Assembly (NCBI RefSeq): GCF_002024165.1
Contig: NZ_MWQN01000001.1
Coordinates: 5,394,001 to 5,458,000 of the forward strand
From: Embleya scabrispora
GTDB taxonomy: Bacteria > Actinomycetota > Actinomycetes > Streptomycetales > Streptomycetaceae
Length of the DNA: 64,000 nt
Direction of reading: 5' to 3'
The notes under the pieces are model-generated. The model saw only the letters and a program-made list of their open reading frames with translations, was not told the DNA's origin and searched no databases. Made by a program: the position numbers and the translations under genes. This document shows positions 44,887 to 53,374 of this stretch, piece after piece. Each line of letters starts with the position of its first letter. Position 1 is the first letter of the stretch.

Positions 44887-45504
44887 ATGGGTCGACCCAA
44901 CCGCCCCAAACTCGACCGGGAACTGATCGCCCGCGCGGCGGTGGACCTGGTCGACGAGCACGGCATGGGCGCGCTCACCATGCGGGCGCTGGCCACCCGC
45001 TTGAACGTGCGGGGGCCGTCGTTGTACAACCACGTGTCGTCGAAGGAGGAATTGCTCGACGCGATCACCGTGGTGATCACGAGGGAGATAGACCGCGCCC
45101 CGCTGGACGACCCGGACTGGCGGGTCGGCATCACCGCATTCGCCCGCGGCTACCGCGCCGCGTTCCTGCGCCACCCCGACGCGCTCCCGGTGATCGCCCG
45201 CCGGCCGGTGTCCACGGAGGAGGCCCTGTCGGCCTATGACGCCGTCGTTCGCACGCTGATCCGCATCGGCCTCCCCCCGGCCGAGGCGGCCGAATTCTCG
45301 GCGGCACTCGACTACCTGGTGGTCGGCTCGGTGATCGAGACGTACGAGGAGGGCTTCGCGCGGTCGGCCGAGGAGTACCGGGCCGATTACCCGTCACTGG
45401 CCCGCGCTCTGACCGCCGGAGACCGCGACACCCTCAACGCCCGCGGCTTCGAGAGGGGCCTGCGCCTTCTCCTGGACGGGCTCGCGTCCCGCCTGAAGCC
45501 CTGA
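44887..45504 (+). CDS. TetR family regulator with TetR_C-type ligand domain
   Basis: A 205-residue regulator. The N-terminal helix-turn-helix includes LTMRALATRLNVRGPSLYNHVSSKEELLDAI, the pattern of the TetR/TetR_C subgroup. The C-terminal half has the tetracycline-repressor-like ligand pocket architecture. The ATG at 44887 follows GAGGTGAG. It is divergent from the permease-amidohydrolase operon, which it probably controls. Confidence 0.9.
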   Translation: MGRPNRPKLDRELIARAAVDLVDEHGMGALTMRALATRLNVRGPSLYNHVSSKEELLDAITVVITREIDRAPLDDPDWRVGITAFARGYRAAFLRHPDALPVIARRPVSTEEALSAYDAVVRTLIRIGLPPAEAAEFSAALDYLVVGSVIETYEEGFARSAEEYRADYPSLARALTAGDRDTLNARGFERGLRLLLDGLASRLKP

Positions 45505-45840
45505 CCACGCCACCAGCCACCCGTCGGTCCGCCGCCTGCCGCTCCGGCCTCCCGTCGCCCGTCGCCCGTCGGTCCGCCGTCTGCCGTTCCGGCCTCCCGT
45601 CGCCCGTCGGTCCGCCGTCTGCCGTTCCGGCCTCCCGTCGCCCGTCGGTCCGCCGCCTGCCGCTCCGGCCACCCGCCACCCGCCACCCGCCGCTCGCCGG
45701 TCCGCCGCCTGCCGCTCCCGCCACCCGCCACCCGCCGCCCGCCGGTCCGCCGCCCGCCGGGCCGGCCACCCGGCTCCCGCCGGTCCCGGCTCCCGCCGGT
45801 CCCGCCACCTGCTTCCCGTCGCGCGCCGGTCGGGGTGGAC
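45505..45840. repeat. Degenerate GC-rich tandem repeat with 38-bp units and inserted 7-bp subunits
   Basis: The core GGTCCGCCG recurs at 45526, 45571, 45609, 45647, 45699 and 45744. The distances are 45, 38, 38, 52 and 45, that is 38 plus 0, 1 or 2 times 7. The extra pieces are copies of a heptamer (GCCCGTC or CACCCGC type). Pyrimidine-rich on the plus strand. No coding potential. Confidence 0.75.
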
Positions 45841-45877
45841 GGGGCGGAGTCATGGTGTCGGCGTTGGGTGGGGGGCG

Positions 45878-45928
45878 TTGACAGTGGTGTATTGAATGCC
45901 GTTCAATTCGGATTGAACGGCATTCAAT
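45878..45928. promoter_or_regulatory. Promoter with double palindromic operator before agmatine deiminase
   Basis: A TTGACA at 45878 is followed by two 17-bp palindromes, ATTGAATGCCGTTCAAT (45891-45907) and ATTGAACGGCATTCAAT (45912-45928). They are also exact complements of each other, separated by TCGG. Each has ATTGAA-N5-TTCAAT. Their centres are 21 bp apart, two helical turns. The first overlaps the expected -10 region, which fits repression. Confidence 0.75.
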
Positions 45929-46013
45929 ACGGAGGTCCGTGTGGGCTCCTGTGGTGCCCATGGCGCTCGTAGCGGCCGAAGGACACGCGGCTCCCGACGA
46001 AAGAAGTGGTGAG

Positions 46014-47048
46014 ATGACGAACACCCCTGTCGCCGACGGCTTTTCGATGCCGGCGGAGTGGGTGCCGCACGAGCGCACCTGGATGGCCTGGCCCAGCCGC
46101 AACGAGACCTTCGCCGAGGAGGACCTGCACACCGCGCGCGCCGCGTGGGGCCGGGTGGCCGGGACGATCGCCCGCTACGAGCCGGTCACGCTGATCACCG
46201 ACCTGGGCGAGTCGGACACCGTGGCGCGCTACGTCGACCGGCCGCTCACCGTGCTGGAGAGGCCGCTCGACGACGCGTGGATGCGCGATATCGGGCCAAC
46301 CTTCCTGACCGACGGCCGAGGTGGCATCGCCGCCGCCGACTGGGTGTTCAACGGGTGGGGCGCCCAGGAGTGGGCCTCGTGGGAGCACGACCGACACATC
46401 GCGGAGCATGTGATCGAGGCGGCCGGCGTCCGCCGTTACGCGTCGCGGATGGTCAACGAGGGTGGCGGGATCCACGTCGACGGCGAGGGAACGGTGCTGA
46501 TCACCGAGACCGTGCAACTCGACGAGGGCCGCAACCCCGGGTGGACCAAGGAGCAGGTCGAGGCCGAGTTGAAGGCGTTCCTCGGGGTGCGGAAGGTGAT
46601 CTGGCTGCCGCGCGGACTCACCCGCGACTACGGCCTGTACGGCACGCGAGGCCACATCGACATCGTCGCGTCGTTCGCTCGACCGGGCCTGGTCCTCGTC
46701 CACGTGCAGCCCGATCCGGCGCACCCGGACCACGAGGTGGGCAAGGAGAACGCGGCTCTGCTGCGCGCGGCCACCGACGCCGAGGGGCGATCCCTCGAGG
46801 TGGTGGAGATCCCGGCGCCGACCGTGCTCGAAGCCCACGACGACTGGGTCGACTTCAGCTACATCAACCACTACGTGGCCAACGGCGCGGTGATCCTGTG
46901 CGCGTTCGACGACCCGCGGGACGAGGAGAACGCGGCGACCTTCGGCAAGCTCTTCCCCGGCCGCGCCATCGAACTCGTGGACGCCCGGGACATCTTCGCC
47001 AACGGCGGCGGCATCCACTGCATCACGCAGCAGCAGCCGAGGGCCTGA
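46014..47048 (+). CDS. aguA: Agmatine deiminase
   Basis: This enzyme converts agmatine to N-carbamoylputrescine and ammonia in arginine/polyamine breakdown. The 344-residue protein has PAEWVPHERTWMAWPSRNE, DAWMRDIGPTF, the GGGIHVDG loop, GHIDIVASF, and the catalytic cysteine in GGGIHCITQQQPR. The ATG at 46014 gives the usual N-terminus; an upstream ATG at 45960 is possible. It lies behind the double operator at 45891-45928 and is probably de-repressed by a polyamine-type ligand. Confidence 0.93.
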   Translation: MTNTPVADGFSMPAEWVPHERTWMAWPSRNETFAEEDLHTARAAWGRVAGTIARYEPVTLITDLGESDTVARYVDRPLTVLERPLDDAWMRDIGPTFLTDGRGGIAAADWVFNGWGAQEWASWEHDRHIAEHVIEAAGVRRYASRMVNEGGGIHVDGEGTVLITETVQLDEGRNPGWTKEQVEAELKAFLGVRKVIWLPRGLTRDYGLYGTRGHIDIVASFARPGLVLVHVQPDPAHPDHEVGKENAALLRAATDAEGRSLEVVEIPAPTVLEAHDDWVDFSYINHYVANGAVILCAFDDPRDEENAATFGKLFPGRAIELVDARDIFANGGGIHCITQQQPRA

Positions 47049-47093
47049 CGGGCACGGTGGCGGGTGTCCGGTCGGCGGGCGGCCGGCGGGGGG

Positions 47094-47621
47094 TCAACGC
47101 CCTGGCAGCGGTGGTGTGTTGCCGGGGGCGGCCGCTGATTCGCCCGGCACGGCGGGTGGTTCGGCCGGCTTCGGGATCGGGGCGGTGACGGGTCGGCCGC
47201 GCTCGCCGGCGCCGAACGCGGCCAGGGTGAGCAGGAGTACGGCCAGGGCGACGGTGGTGGCGGTCGGTATGTACCAGCCGGCGTCGGTCGCGGGTTCGAT
47301 GAGTGCGGCGAGCGCCGCTATCCCGCCCGCGTAGAGGAGGGCGCCCGCGAAGGCGGGTATGCCGCGCCGACCGGCACCGGCGGCGACCGCGCCCGCGATC
47401 AGCGCGAGCAGCAGCAGCAGGCCGGACAGGCCGATCAGGGACGGCCCGAAGTCGTCACCGGTGCAGCCGCGTCGGCCGAAGTCGTCGCACGAGCCCAGGG
47501 CGGCGGCCCGGATCGCGTATGTCCCGATCAGCCAGCCCGCCGAGGTCGCTCCGGCGAACGGGAGGAGCCACCCGCGAAGGGAGGCCGTGACGGGGTGGGA
47601 CGCCGGTGCGTCGGTGCTCAT
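47094..47621 (-). CDS. Four-TM membrane protein, function unknown
   Basis: A 175-residue protein with about four hydrophobic segments, a cysteine-containing extracytoplasmic loop (GSCDDFGRRGCTGDDFG) and a proline-rich C-terminal tail. No family recognised. Convergent with aguA. Confidence 0.75.
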   Translation of the reverse strand: MSTDAPASHPVTASLRGWLLPFAGATSAGWLIGTYAIRAAALGSCDDFGRRGCTGDDFGPSLIGLSGLLLLLALIAGAVAAGAGRRGIPAFAGALLYAGGIAALAALIEPATDAGWYIPTATTVALAVLLLTLAAFGAGERGRPVTAPIPKPAEPPAVPGESAAAPGNTPPLPGR

Positions 47622-47848
47622 GGTCGGAGGCTAGGCGGCGTGCGGGACGCGCGGATGAACGACCGGGAAGCGCGGGATGAAGGCTGCGTGGCCCGGCGGG
47701 CGGGCGGACCGGGTGGGGGAGGAAAGAGACCGGGCAAGGGCGGGATCGGAGCGGAGGGGAGCGGTTCGAGGTTCCGGGCCGAGCCACCCGTGGCGGGTCG
47801 ATCCCGGCCCCTCGGCCCTGACCCTCCCGCCCCCGCCGGGTGGTCGGG

Positions 47849-48160
47849 TCAGGACTTGGGCGTCGCGCCGTGTGCGGTGGCGAAGGCGGCGATCCGGCCG
47901 GCGAATTCCGTGTCGGTGGCCGTGATTCGGTTGCCGGCGTCGTGGGTGGTCAGGGCGAAGGTCAGGGTGCCGTAGAGGATGGTGATCCGGGCGTGGTGGT
48001 TCGCCTGGTCCTCGGCGGCGGCGACGGTCGCGTAGAAGGCGGGGACATCGGCGCGGGCGCAGGTGTACGTCGCGGTCAGTTCCCCGTCGGTGACCTGCCA
48101 ACCCGGGAGGTCGGCGAGGGCCTTGGTCAGTTCGGCGTCGGTGAGCGGCTGGGGTGCCAC
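47849..48160 (-). CDS. Pterin-4a-carbinolamine dehydratase
   Basis: A 103-residue enzyme that dehydrates 4a-hydroxytetrahydropterin, regenerating pterin cofactor. The signature NHHARITILYGTLTFALTTHDAGNRITATD contains the conserved histidines and the D..G segment. The GTG start follows GAGAGGA. It diverges from the TetR gene at 48341, with a palindromic site between them. Confidence 0.9.
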   Translation of the reverse strand: MAPQPLTDAELTKALADLPGWQVTDGELTATYTCARADVPAFYATVAAAEDQANHHARITILYGTLTFALTTHDAGNRITATDTEFAGRIAAFATAHGATPKS

Positions 48161-48275
48161 GGTGGGTCCTCTCGTCGGAGATGGGCGCGGACGGCCGGGG
48201 TCGCGGGCCGGGAACCGGTTCCGGTCGCGTCATCGGCTTCCGCCAGTATGGCGGCGTCGGTTCGCCGGGCGCGGT

Positions 48276-48292
48276 ATTGAACGACGTTCTAA
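48276..48292. promoter_or_regulatory. Palindromic operator between pterin dehydratase and TetR, similar to the aguA sites
   Basis: ATTGAACGACGTTCTAA has the same ATTGAA-N5 left half as the two aguA operators and a weaker right half (TTCTAA for TTCAAT). It is the likely auto-regulatory site of the TetR gene 48 bases downstream. Confidence 0.6.
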
Positions 48293-48340
48293 CATGGCGG
48301 CAGGCGGGGTCCGCCGTCGAACGAACCAGGGGTGCTGAGC

Positions 48341-48967
48341 ATGGCGGGGACACGGCGCAAACGGCTGGAGCAGCCCAGGGAGGTGGTGCTCCAGGCCGCG
48401 ATGGACGCGATCGCCGAGCACGGGCTGGCGCAGCTGACCATGGCGGGCCTGGGCAAGCGGATCGGGATCAGCGGCGGCCACGTCGCCTATTACTTCGGGT
48501 CCAAGGAACAACTCCTGGTCGAGACCCTGCGCTGGAGCGAACAGGGATTCGCCGAGCGGCGACGGGCCCTGCTCGGTGCGACCGGGGTGCCGCGCGCCGA
48601 GCGGCTGGCCGGCTACATCGACCTGTACCTGCCCGACGAGCGCGCCGACCCGCGCTGGACGTTGTGGCTGGAGGTGTGGACGCGCTCCCTGGCCGACCCG
48701 GACGTGTCGGCCGCGAGCGCGGAGATCGAGGGCCCGTGGATCGCGGATCTGCGGGCGATGATCGCGCCGCACCCGGACCCCGACGGGTACGTGTTGCGCC
48801 TGCACGCGCTGCTCGACGGGCTGGCCACGCGGATCGTGATCGGCGCGCCCGGTCCGTCGCGGGCCGAGATGGTTCGGCAGGCGATCGGGTTCGCGGTACG
48901 TGAGGCGGGCGTCGATCCGGCCGCCGAGCCGGGTGCGGAGCCCGGTACGAACCACACGGACAGGTGA
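48341..48967 (+). CDS. TetR family regulator (probable regulator of aguA)
   Basis: A 208-residue regulator. Its helix-turn-helix reads LTMAGLGKRIGISGGHVAYYFGSKEQLLVETLRWSE, of the BetI-like subgroup. The ATG at 48341 follows AGGGG; a GTG at 48332 overlaps that site and is less likely. An operator resembling the aguA sites lies upstream, so I infer it controls itself and agmatine deiminase, and perhaps pterin dehydratase. Confidence 0.88.
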   Translation: MAGTRRKRLEQPREVVLQAAMDAIAEHGLAQLTMAGLGKRIGISGGHVAYYFGSKEQLLVETLRWSEQGFAERRRALLGATGVPRAERLAGYIDLYLPDERADPRWTLWLEVWTRSLADPDVSAASAEIEGPWIADLRAMIAPHPDPDGYVLRLHALLDGLATRIVIGAPGPSRAEMVRQAIGFAVREAGVDPAAEPGAEPGTNHTDR

Positions 48968-49018
48968 TCGGAGGCCGAATTCCTCCTGTCCGGCGCGGCC
49001 CGGTCGCATCGTGGACGG

Positions 49019-49738
49019 ATGAAGTGGTGGCGGAACCCGAAGCTGCTCGCGGTGCTCGGCACGGTCTTGGCCGTGCTGGTGGCCGTGGGCCTGGCCCATC
49101 GCGACGGGCCGGCCGGGACCGGTCCGGCGACGGCCGAGGGGGCACCGGTCGGCGCTCCGGTGTCCCCGAGCGCCCCGGCTTCGAGCGCCCCGGCTCCGGC
49201 GGTTCCGACCCACGCTGCGCCCGCGAGCCCTCGGGCGACGAAGCTCTCGTCCGCGCCGAGGAATGTGCTGCCCGACCTGGTCGGCGCCGACCTGCAGGAG
49301 GCGTGGGACGGCGCGCGCCGGGCCGGCTACCGGTTCGTCACCTCGCACGACGCGAGCGGGCGGGGGCGGCGGCAGTTCATCTTCAGCAGTTGGAAGGTGT
49401 GTGACCAGAGTCCCGATCCGGGGCCGCTGGACAAGGGACTCCGGGTCGAGTTGGGCGTGGTTCGGCACGATGAGAAGTGCCCCACCGGCGCGGCGCCGAC
49501 CACCGAGCCCAAGGTGGTCGACGGCCGGATGCCGAACCTGGTCGGGCGCAGCGTCATCGTCGTGCGGCGCGGTCTGCGCGGTGCGGCCCACGTCGACGTG
49601 GACGACCTCGGCGGCGGGCGGCCGGTGCTGATCGAGACGCACTGGGTCGTCTGTACCCAGCGACCGGCCGAGGGGCAGCCGGTGCCGGACACGGTGGGGG
49701 TGGGCGTGGTGAAGTACGGCGAACGGTGCCCGGATTGA
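49019..49738 (+). CDS. Membrane-anchored protein with two PASTA-like domains
   Basis: A 239-residue protein. An N-terminal membrane helix (about 8-27) is followed by a low-complexity alanine/proline/serine linker and two PASTA-like units: LPDLVGADLQEAWDGARRAGY...WKVCDQSPDPG...GVVRHDEKCP and MPNLVGRSVIVVRRGL...WVVCTQRPAEG...GVVKYGERCP. Each unit has paired cysteines. PASTA domains often bind peptidoglycan or lipid II. It has no kinase domain, so it could be a secreted cell-wall sensor. Function unknown. Confidence 0.82.
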   Translation: MKWWRNPKLLAVLGTVLAVLVAVGLAHRDGPAGTGPATAEGAPVGAPVSPSAPASSAPAPAVPTHAAPASPRATKLSSAPRNVLPDLVGADLQEAWDGARRAGYRFVTSHDASGRGRRQFIFSSWKVCDQSPDPGPLDKGLRVELGVVRHDEKCPTGAAPTTEPKVVDGRMPNLVGRSVIVVRRGLRGAAHVDVDDLGGGRPVLIETHWVVCTQRPAEGQPVPDTVGVGVVKYGERCPD

Positions 49739-49760
49739 GGCTCGGCCCGGCCGCCGTCGG

Positions 49761-51149
49761 TCAGAGCCCCAGCGCCTCGCGGGCCGGGTCCACCAGCTTG
49801 CGTACCGTGCGGCCGTCGGCGAATCGGCCCAGCGCGGTCATCGTCCAGATCGGTCCCTCGCGGACCAGCTTGCACATCAGCACACCCGTGCGCGGCTCGG
49901 AGCCGGACAACTCGAAGCGCACCAGTTCGGTGTCGGTGGTGTCGTCGACCAGGCGGCAGAAGGCGCGCGAGACCTCGGTGAACTTCTGCCCCAGGAACGA
50001 GTTCACGGTGAAGACGAGGCCGGTGACGTGCGGCGGGAGTGCATCCAGGCAGACCACGATCGACTCGTCGTCGCCCTCGCCCTCGCCGGTCAGGTTGTCG
50101 CCGGTGTGCCGGATCGCGCCGCCCAGGCCGGACAGTTTCATGAACCAGACCGCGACCACCTTTTTGCCGTGCGCGTCGAAGGCGATGCAGGAGGCGTCGA
50201 GGTCGATGCTGCCGCCGGACTTGGCCGGGTCCCAGCCCAGTCCCATGCGCACCCGGGTCAGCGGCGGTGCGCCGGTCTTGACCAACGACACCGACTGGTC
50301 CTTGCGCAGGCTGACCCGACCCTTGTCGAGGTTGATCGGGGCGGCGGCGCCGGTGCCGGTGCGGGTGGTGGTGCCGGTGGGCAGCGGGGCGGTGCGGGCC
50401 TCGACGGGAGTCGGGGCCGGCGGCGTGGGCCGCGTCGTCATCGGGCGGCGTGGGATCGGCGGTGGGATCGGCGCGGGCCGGGGCGGCTCGTGTGGAAGCA
50501 GCGGGGCGACCGGCGGAGTCGGGGTGTCGTCGTACGCCGGGGCCTCGGGGCGGGCGGGTGGTACGTCCGCGTTTCCGGCCGGTTCGGGGCGGCTCGGCGT
50601 CGCCGGTTGCGGGCGGGTGGGCGGCGGGGCCGGGTCGTCGTCGACCGAGACGCCGAAGTCGGTGGCGATGCCCGCGAGTCCATTGGCGTAGCCCTGGCCG
50701 ACCGCGCGCACCTTCCATACGCCGCCGCGCCGGTACAGCTCCAGCAGCACCAGCGCCGTCTCCCGGCCCAGGCCGTGCGGGGTGAACGTGACCAGCGCCT
50801 CTCCGGACGGGTCGCGCACGGTCGCGGTGGGCGGGGTGGTGCCGCCGAAGGTGACCGGTGCGCCCGGGCCGCCGTCCAGGCTCAGCGTCACCATGATCGT
50901 CTGTACGTCGGCCGGCACCGCGGTGGTGTCCACGTGCACCGCGGCCGGTCGGCCGGGGCCGGCCGCCAGATACCGGACGCCGGGTCCGTTCGGCTGGTTG
51001 TAGAAGACGAAGTCGGCGTCGGAGCGCACCTTTCCGGCCCCGGCGAGCAGCAGCGCCGATACGTCCACCGGCGCCGTGAAGGCGACCTCCACCACCACGG
51101 CGGCCACCGCCAGCGGGCAGTTGCCACCCTTCGAGAGCGTCACCGACAT
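49761..51149 (-). CDS. Double TerD-domain protein with proline-rich linker
   Basis: A 462-residue fusion of two TerD (tellurite/stress response) domains, each about 170-190 residues, joined by a long proline/threonine-rich linker (about 185-275). The N-terminal copy has MSVTLSKGGNCPL and a DAD segment; the C-terminal copy has VSLRKDQSVSLVKTG, LGWDPAKSGGSIDLDASCIAFD with calcium-binding aspartates, and GDNLTGEGEGDDESIVV. TerD proteins bind calcium and act in stress or phage-related responses. ATG 51149 follows GGAGGGG; an in-frame GTG two codons upstream is less likely. Confidence 0.88.
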   Translation of the reverse strand: MSVTLSKGGNCPLAVAAVVVEVAFTAPVDVSALLLAGAGKVRSDADFVFYNQPNGPGVRYLAAGPGRPAAVHVDTTAVPADVQTIMVTLSLDGGPGAPVTFGGTTPPTATVRDPSGEALVTFTPHGLGRETALVLLELYRRGGVWKVRAVGQGYANGLAGIATDFGVSVDDDPAPPPTRPQPATPSRPEPAGNADVPPARPEAPAYDDTPTPPVAPLLPHEPPRPAPIPPPIPRRPMTTRPTPPAPTPVEARTAPLPTGTTTRTGTGAAAPINLDKGRVSLRKDQSVSLVKTGAPPLTRVRMGLGWDPAKSGGSIDLDASCIAFDAHGKKVVAVWFMKLSGLGGAIRHTGDNLTGEGEGDDESIVVCLDALPPHVTGLVFTVNSFLGQKFTEVSRAFCRLVDDTTDTELVRFELSGSEPRTGVLMCKLVREGPIWTMTALGRFADGRTVRKLVDPAREALGL

Positions 51150-51475
51150 GCGCACCCCTCCGGTTCACGGACCCCACCGGGCCGGCCGGTACGAGATTAC
51201 CGACGCCGGGCCCCCACCGCACCGAACCAACCAGAGCCCCCCAACCCGACCCCCAACCCCAAGCGTTGCGCTCCCCAACCACCCCGACGCACGCCCCCGG
51301 CCACCCGTCCCCGGCACCCGCCACCACACCCGGCAGCACCAAAACCCGCATGCCGGGCGCCTACTCACCGACAGCCCTCAACCGCCGCCCACCCACCTGT
51401 CGCCCGCCGCCGGCTCCCGACCTCCGGGCCGCCCGCGCGCCCGCCGCGCGCTCCCTCTGCTCCGGCTCCCCGCCG
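51150..51475. other. C-rich intergenic region, no gene seen
   Basis: About 326 bases of cytosine- and proline-codon-rich low-complexity sequence between the TerD gene and the response-regulator stop. No reading frame is convincing and no strong hairpin stands out. It may hold the TerD promoter. Confidence 0.45.
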
Positions 51476-52126
51476 CTAGCGGCGGATCAGCCCGGCGTCA
51501 TACGCGAGTAGGCCCGCCTGGGTGCGGTTGGCGCAGGCGAGTTTGGTGAGCATTCGGGAGACGTAGCTTTTTACGGTGGTTTCGCTGAGGAACAGGCGCT
51601 CGGCTGTTTGGGCGTTGGACAGGCCCTCTCCGATGCAGGTCAGCACCTCGACCTCGCGTTCGGTCAGGGACGCGACGGCCAGGGCGGCGCGTTCGCGCGC
51701 GGCGTTGCGGCCGGAGGAGGCGGTCACCAGGTCGCGGGTCACCGCCGGGGACAGGACGGTGTGGCCGTCCATGGCCACCCGGACCAGGCCGATCAGGTCC
51801 TCCGGCGGGGTGTCCTTGAGCAGGAAGCCGGCCGCGCCCGCGTGCAGGACGCGCAGGATGTACTGCTCCAGTCCGAACGTGGTCAGCACGATCACCCTGG
51901 GCGCGCCGGGCAGGTCGACGATCTGTTCGATGGCGGTCAGGCCGTCCACGCCCGGCATGTGCAGGTCCATCAGGACCAGGTCGGGCCGATGGCGCAGGAC
52001 CGACTCGACCGCCTCGGCGCCGTCGTACGCCTCGCCGATCACCTCGATGTCGTCGGCTACGCCGAGAATCGTGCGCAGGTGGGCGCACACCATACGCTCG
52101 TCGTCGACGAGCAGGACGCGGATCAT
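51476..52126 (-). CDS. LuxR/NarL-type response regulator
   Basis: A 216-residue two-component regulator. The receiver domain has acidic pocket D8/D9, phosphorylation site D54 (LVLMDLHMPG) and LLKDTPP lysine. The C-terminal LuxR helix-turn-helix reads LTEREVEVLTCIGEGLSNAQTAERLFLSETTVKSYVSRMLTKL. The ATG overlaps the sensor-kinase stop as ATGA, so the pair is translationally coupled. Probable control target: the ABC exporter upstream. Confidence 0.93.
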   Translation of the reverse strand: MIRVLLVDDERMVCAHLRTILGVADDIEVIGEAYDGAEAVESVLRHRPDLVLMDLHMPGVDGLTAIEQIVDLPGAPRVIVLTTFGLEQYILRVLHAGAAGFLLKDTPPEDLIGLVRVAMDGHTVLSPAVTRDLVTASSGRNAARERAALAVASLTEREVEVLTCIGEGLSNAQTAERLFLSETTVKSYVSRMLTKLACANRTQAGLLAYDAGLIRR

Positions 52127-53259
52127 ACGGGCTCTCCGGTGGTCGTGGTCGGGGCGCCGGCGGGCAGTGTGGCCAGCAACTCGTAGCCGCCGTCGGGCAG
52201 CGGACGGGTGCGCAACGTCCCGGCCACCAACTCGACCCGCTTGCGCAGACCGAGCAGGCCGCTGCCGCCCGACCCCAGGGCGACGTCGACCGCCCGGGTG
52301 GGAGCCGAGTTTCGCACGGTGATCCGGACCTCGTCGCCCACGTAGTGCAGGCGGATGTCCACCCCCGCCCCCGGCGCGTGTTTGTGCACGTTGGTCAGCG
52401 CCTCCTGGACCACCCGGTAGGCGGCCCGGCCGACCACCGGCGAGGTCGGGTGCGGCTCGCCGAGCGTGACCAGGTCGACCGGGATGCCCGCCGAGCGCGA
52501 ACCGGCCACCAGATCCGATACGTCGAGCACCGCGCGCGGGCCGACCACCACCGAGCCCATCTGCCGCTCCGATCGGCTCACCGCGACCAGCCCGCGCAAC
52601 TCCTCCAGCGCCTTGCAGCCCACCAGGCGCAACTCCTCCGCCGACGCCCGTACGTCCTCGTCCCGGGCGCGGGTGCGCAGCGCGCCCGCCTGGAGCACCA
52701 TCAGGCTGACCCGGTGGGTGATCACGTCGTGCATCTCGCCCGCGATCCGGGCCCGTTCCTCCAGCCGCACCCGTTCGAAGCCCAACTCGCGCTCCCGAAC
52801 CACCTGTTCGGCCCGATCCGCGCGCAGTCGGCGGCGCGCGGCCACGTAGAGGCCGAGCAGGACCGGGACCAGCGCGAGGCTCGCGGCGGCGACGACGTCC
52901 AGCGGCGCCGGCCGGCTCCACGGTCGTGTGGCCGCCACCACGAGCCCCCCGATGAGCCCCCACGCGCGCCGTCGGTCCTCGACACAGGCTCCCGCCGCAT
53001 AGGCCGCGAAGTAGAGCGCGTGGGTCGGATACACCAGACCCACCGCGCAGATCGCGGCGCCCGCACCGAACGGCGCACGTCTGCGGTACAGCAGCAGCGC
53101 GCCGCTCAGCACCGCACTCGCCTGGTGCAGGTACGGCCAGCCGATCAGGCCGGCGCCGCGCCCCATGCGCAGCGTCAGTCCCAGGGCGACGGCGATCGCC
53201 GCGACCAGCACGTCGAACCCGAACGAGCGGCGACTCGCCCACCAGGCGCGGATGCTCAC
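52123..53259 (-). CDS. Sensor histidine kinase (HisKA_3, NarX/DesK-like)
   Basis: A 378-residue membrane sensor. About four membrane segments occupy residues 12-145. A coiled linker leads to the phospho-accepting histidine at about 177 (EMHDVITHRV), then an ATPase domain with GSGGSGLLGLRKRVE. The GTG at 53259 is chosen because the frame upstream lacks hydrophobic or conserved content. It lies 115 bases after the ABC permease gene, and overlaps the regulator gene by 4 bases. Confidence 0.9.
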   Translation of the reverse strand: MSIRAWWASRRSFGFDVLVAAIAVALGLTLRMGRGAGLIGWPYLHQASAVLSGALLLYRRRAPFGAGAAICAVGLVYPTHALYFAAYAAGACVEDRRRAWGLIGGLVVAATRPWSRPAPLDVVAAASLALVPVLLGLYVAARRRLRADRAEQVVRERELGFERVRLEERARIAGEMHDVITHRVSLMVLQAGALRTRARDEDVRASAEELRLVGCKALEELRGLVAVSRSERQMGSVVVGPRAVLDVSDLVAGSRSAGIPVDLVTLGEPHPTSPVVGRAAYRVVQEALTNVHKHAPGAGVDIRLHYVGDEVRITVRNSAPTRAVDVALGSGGSGLLGLRKRVELVAGTLRTRPLPDGGYELLATLPAGAPTTTTGEPV

Positions 53260-53374
53260 CCGGTCACGGTAACCGGCCCCGGGAGCGGATCGCGCGAACG
53301 GCACCGGCGGTGCGCCGGCACAGGAGGCCGGCGCACCGCCGCAGCTCGTGGGACTGTCGATCATCGGCCCGCGG

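Noticed and set aside
45505-45840. Possible Gly/Arg repeat protein on the minus strand
   Set aside because: The 38-bp period and 7-bp insertions shift the reading frame, so a coding repeat is unlikely.
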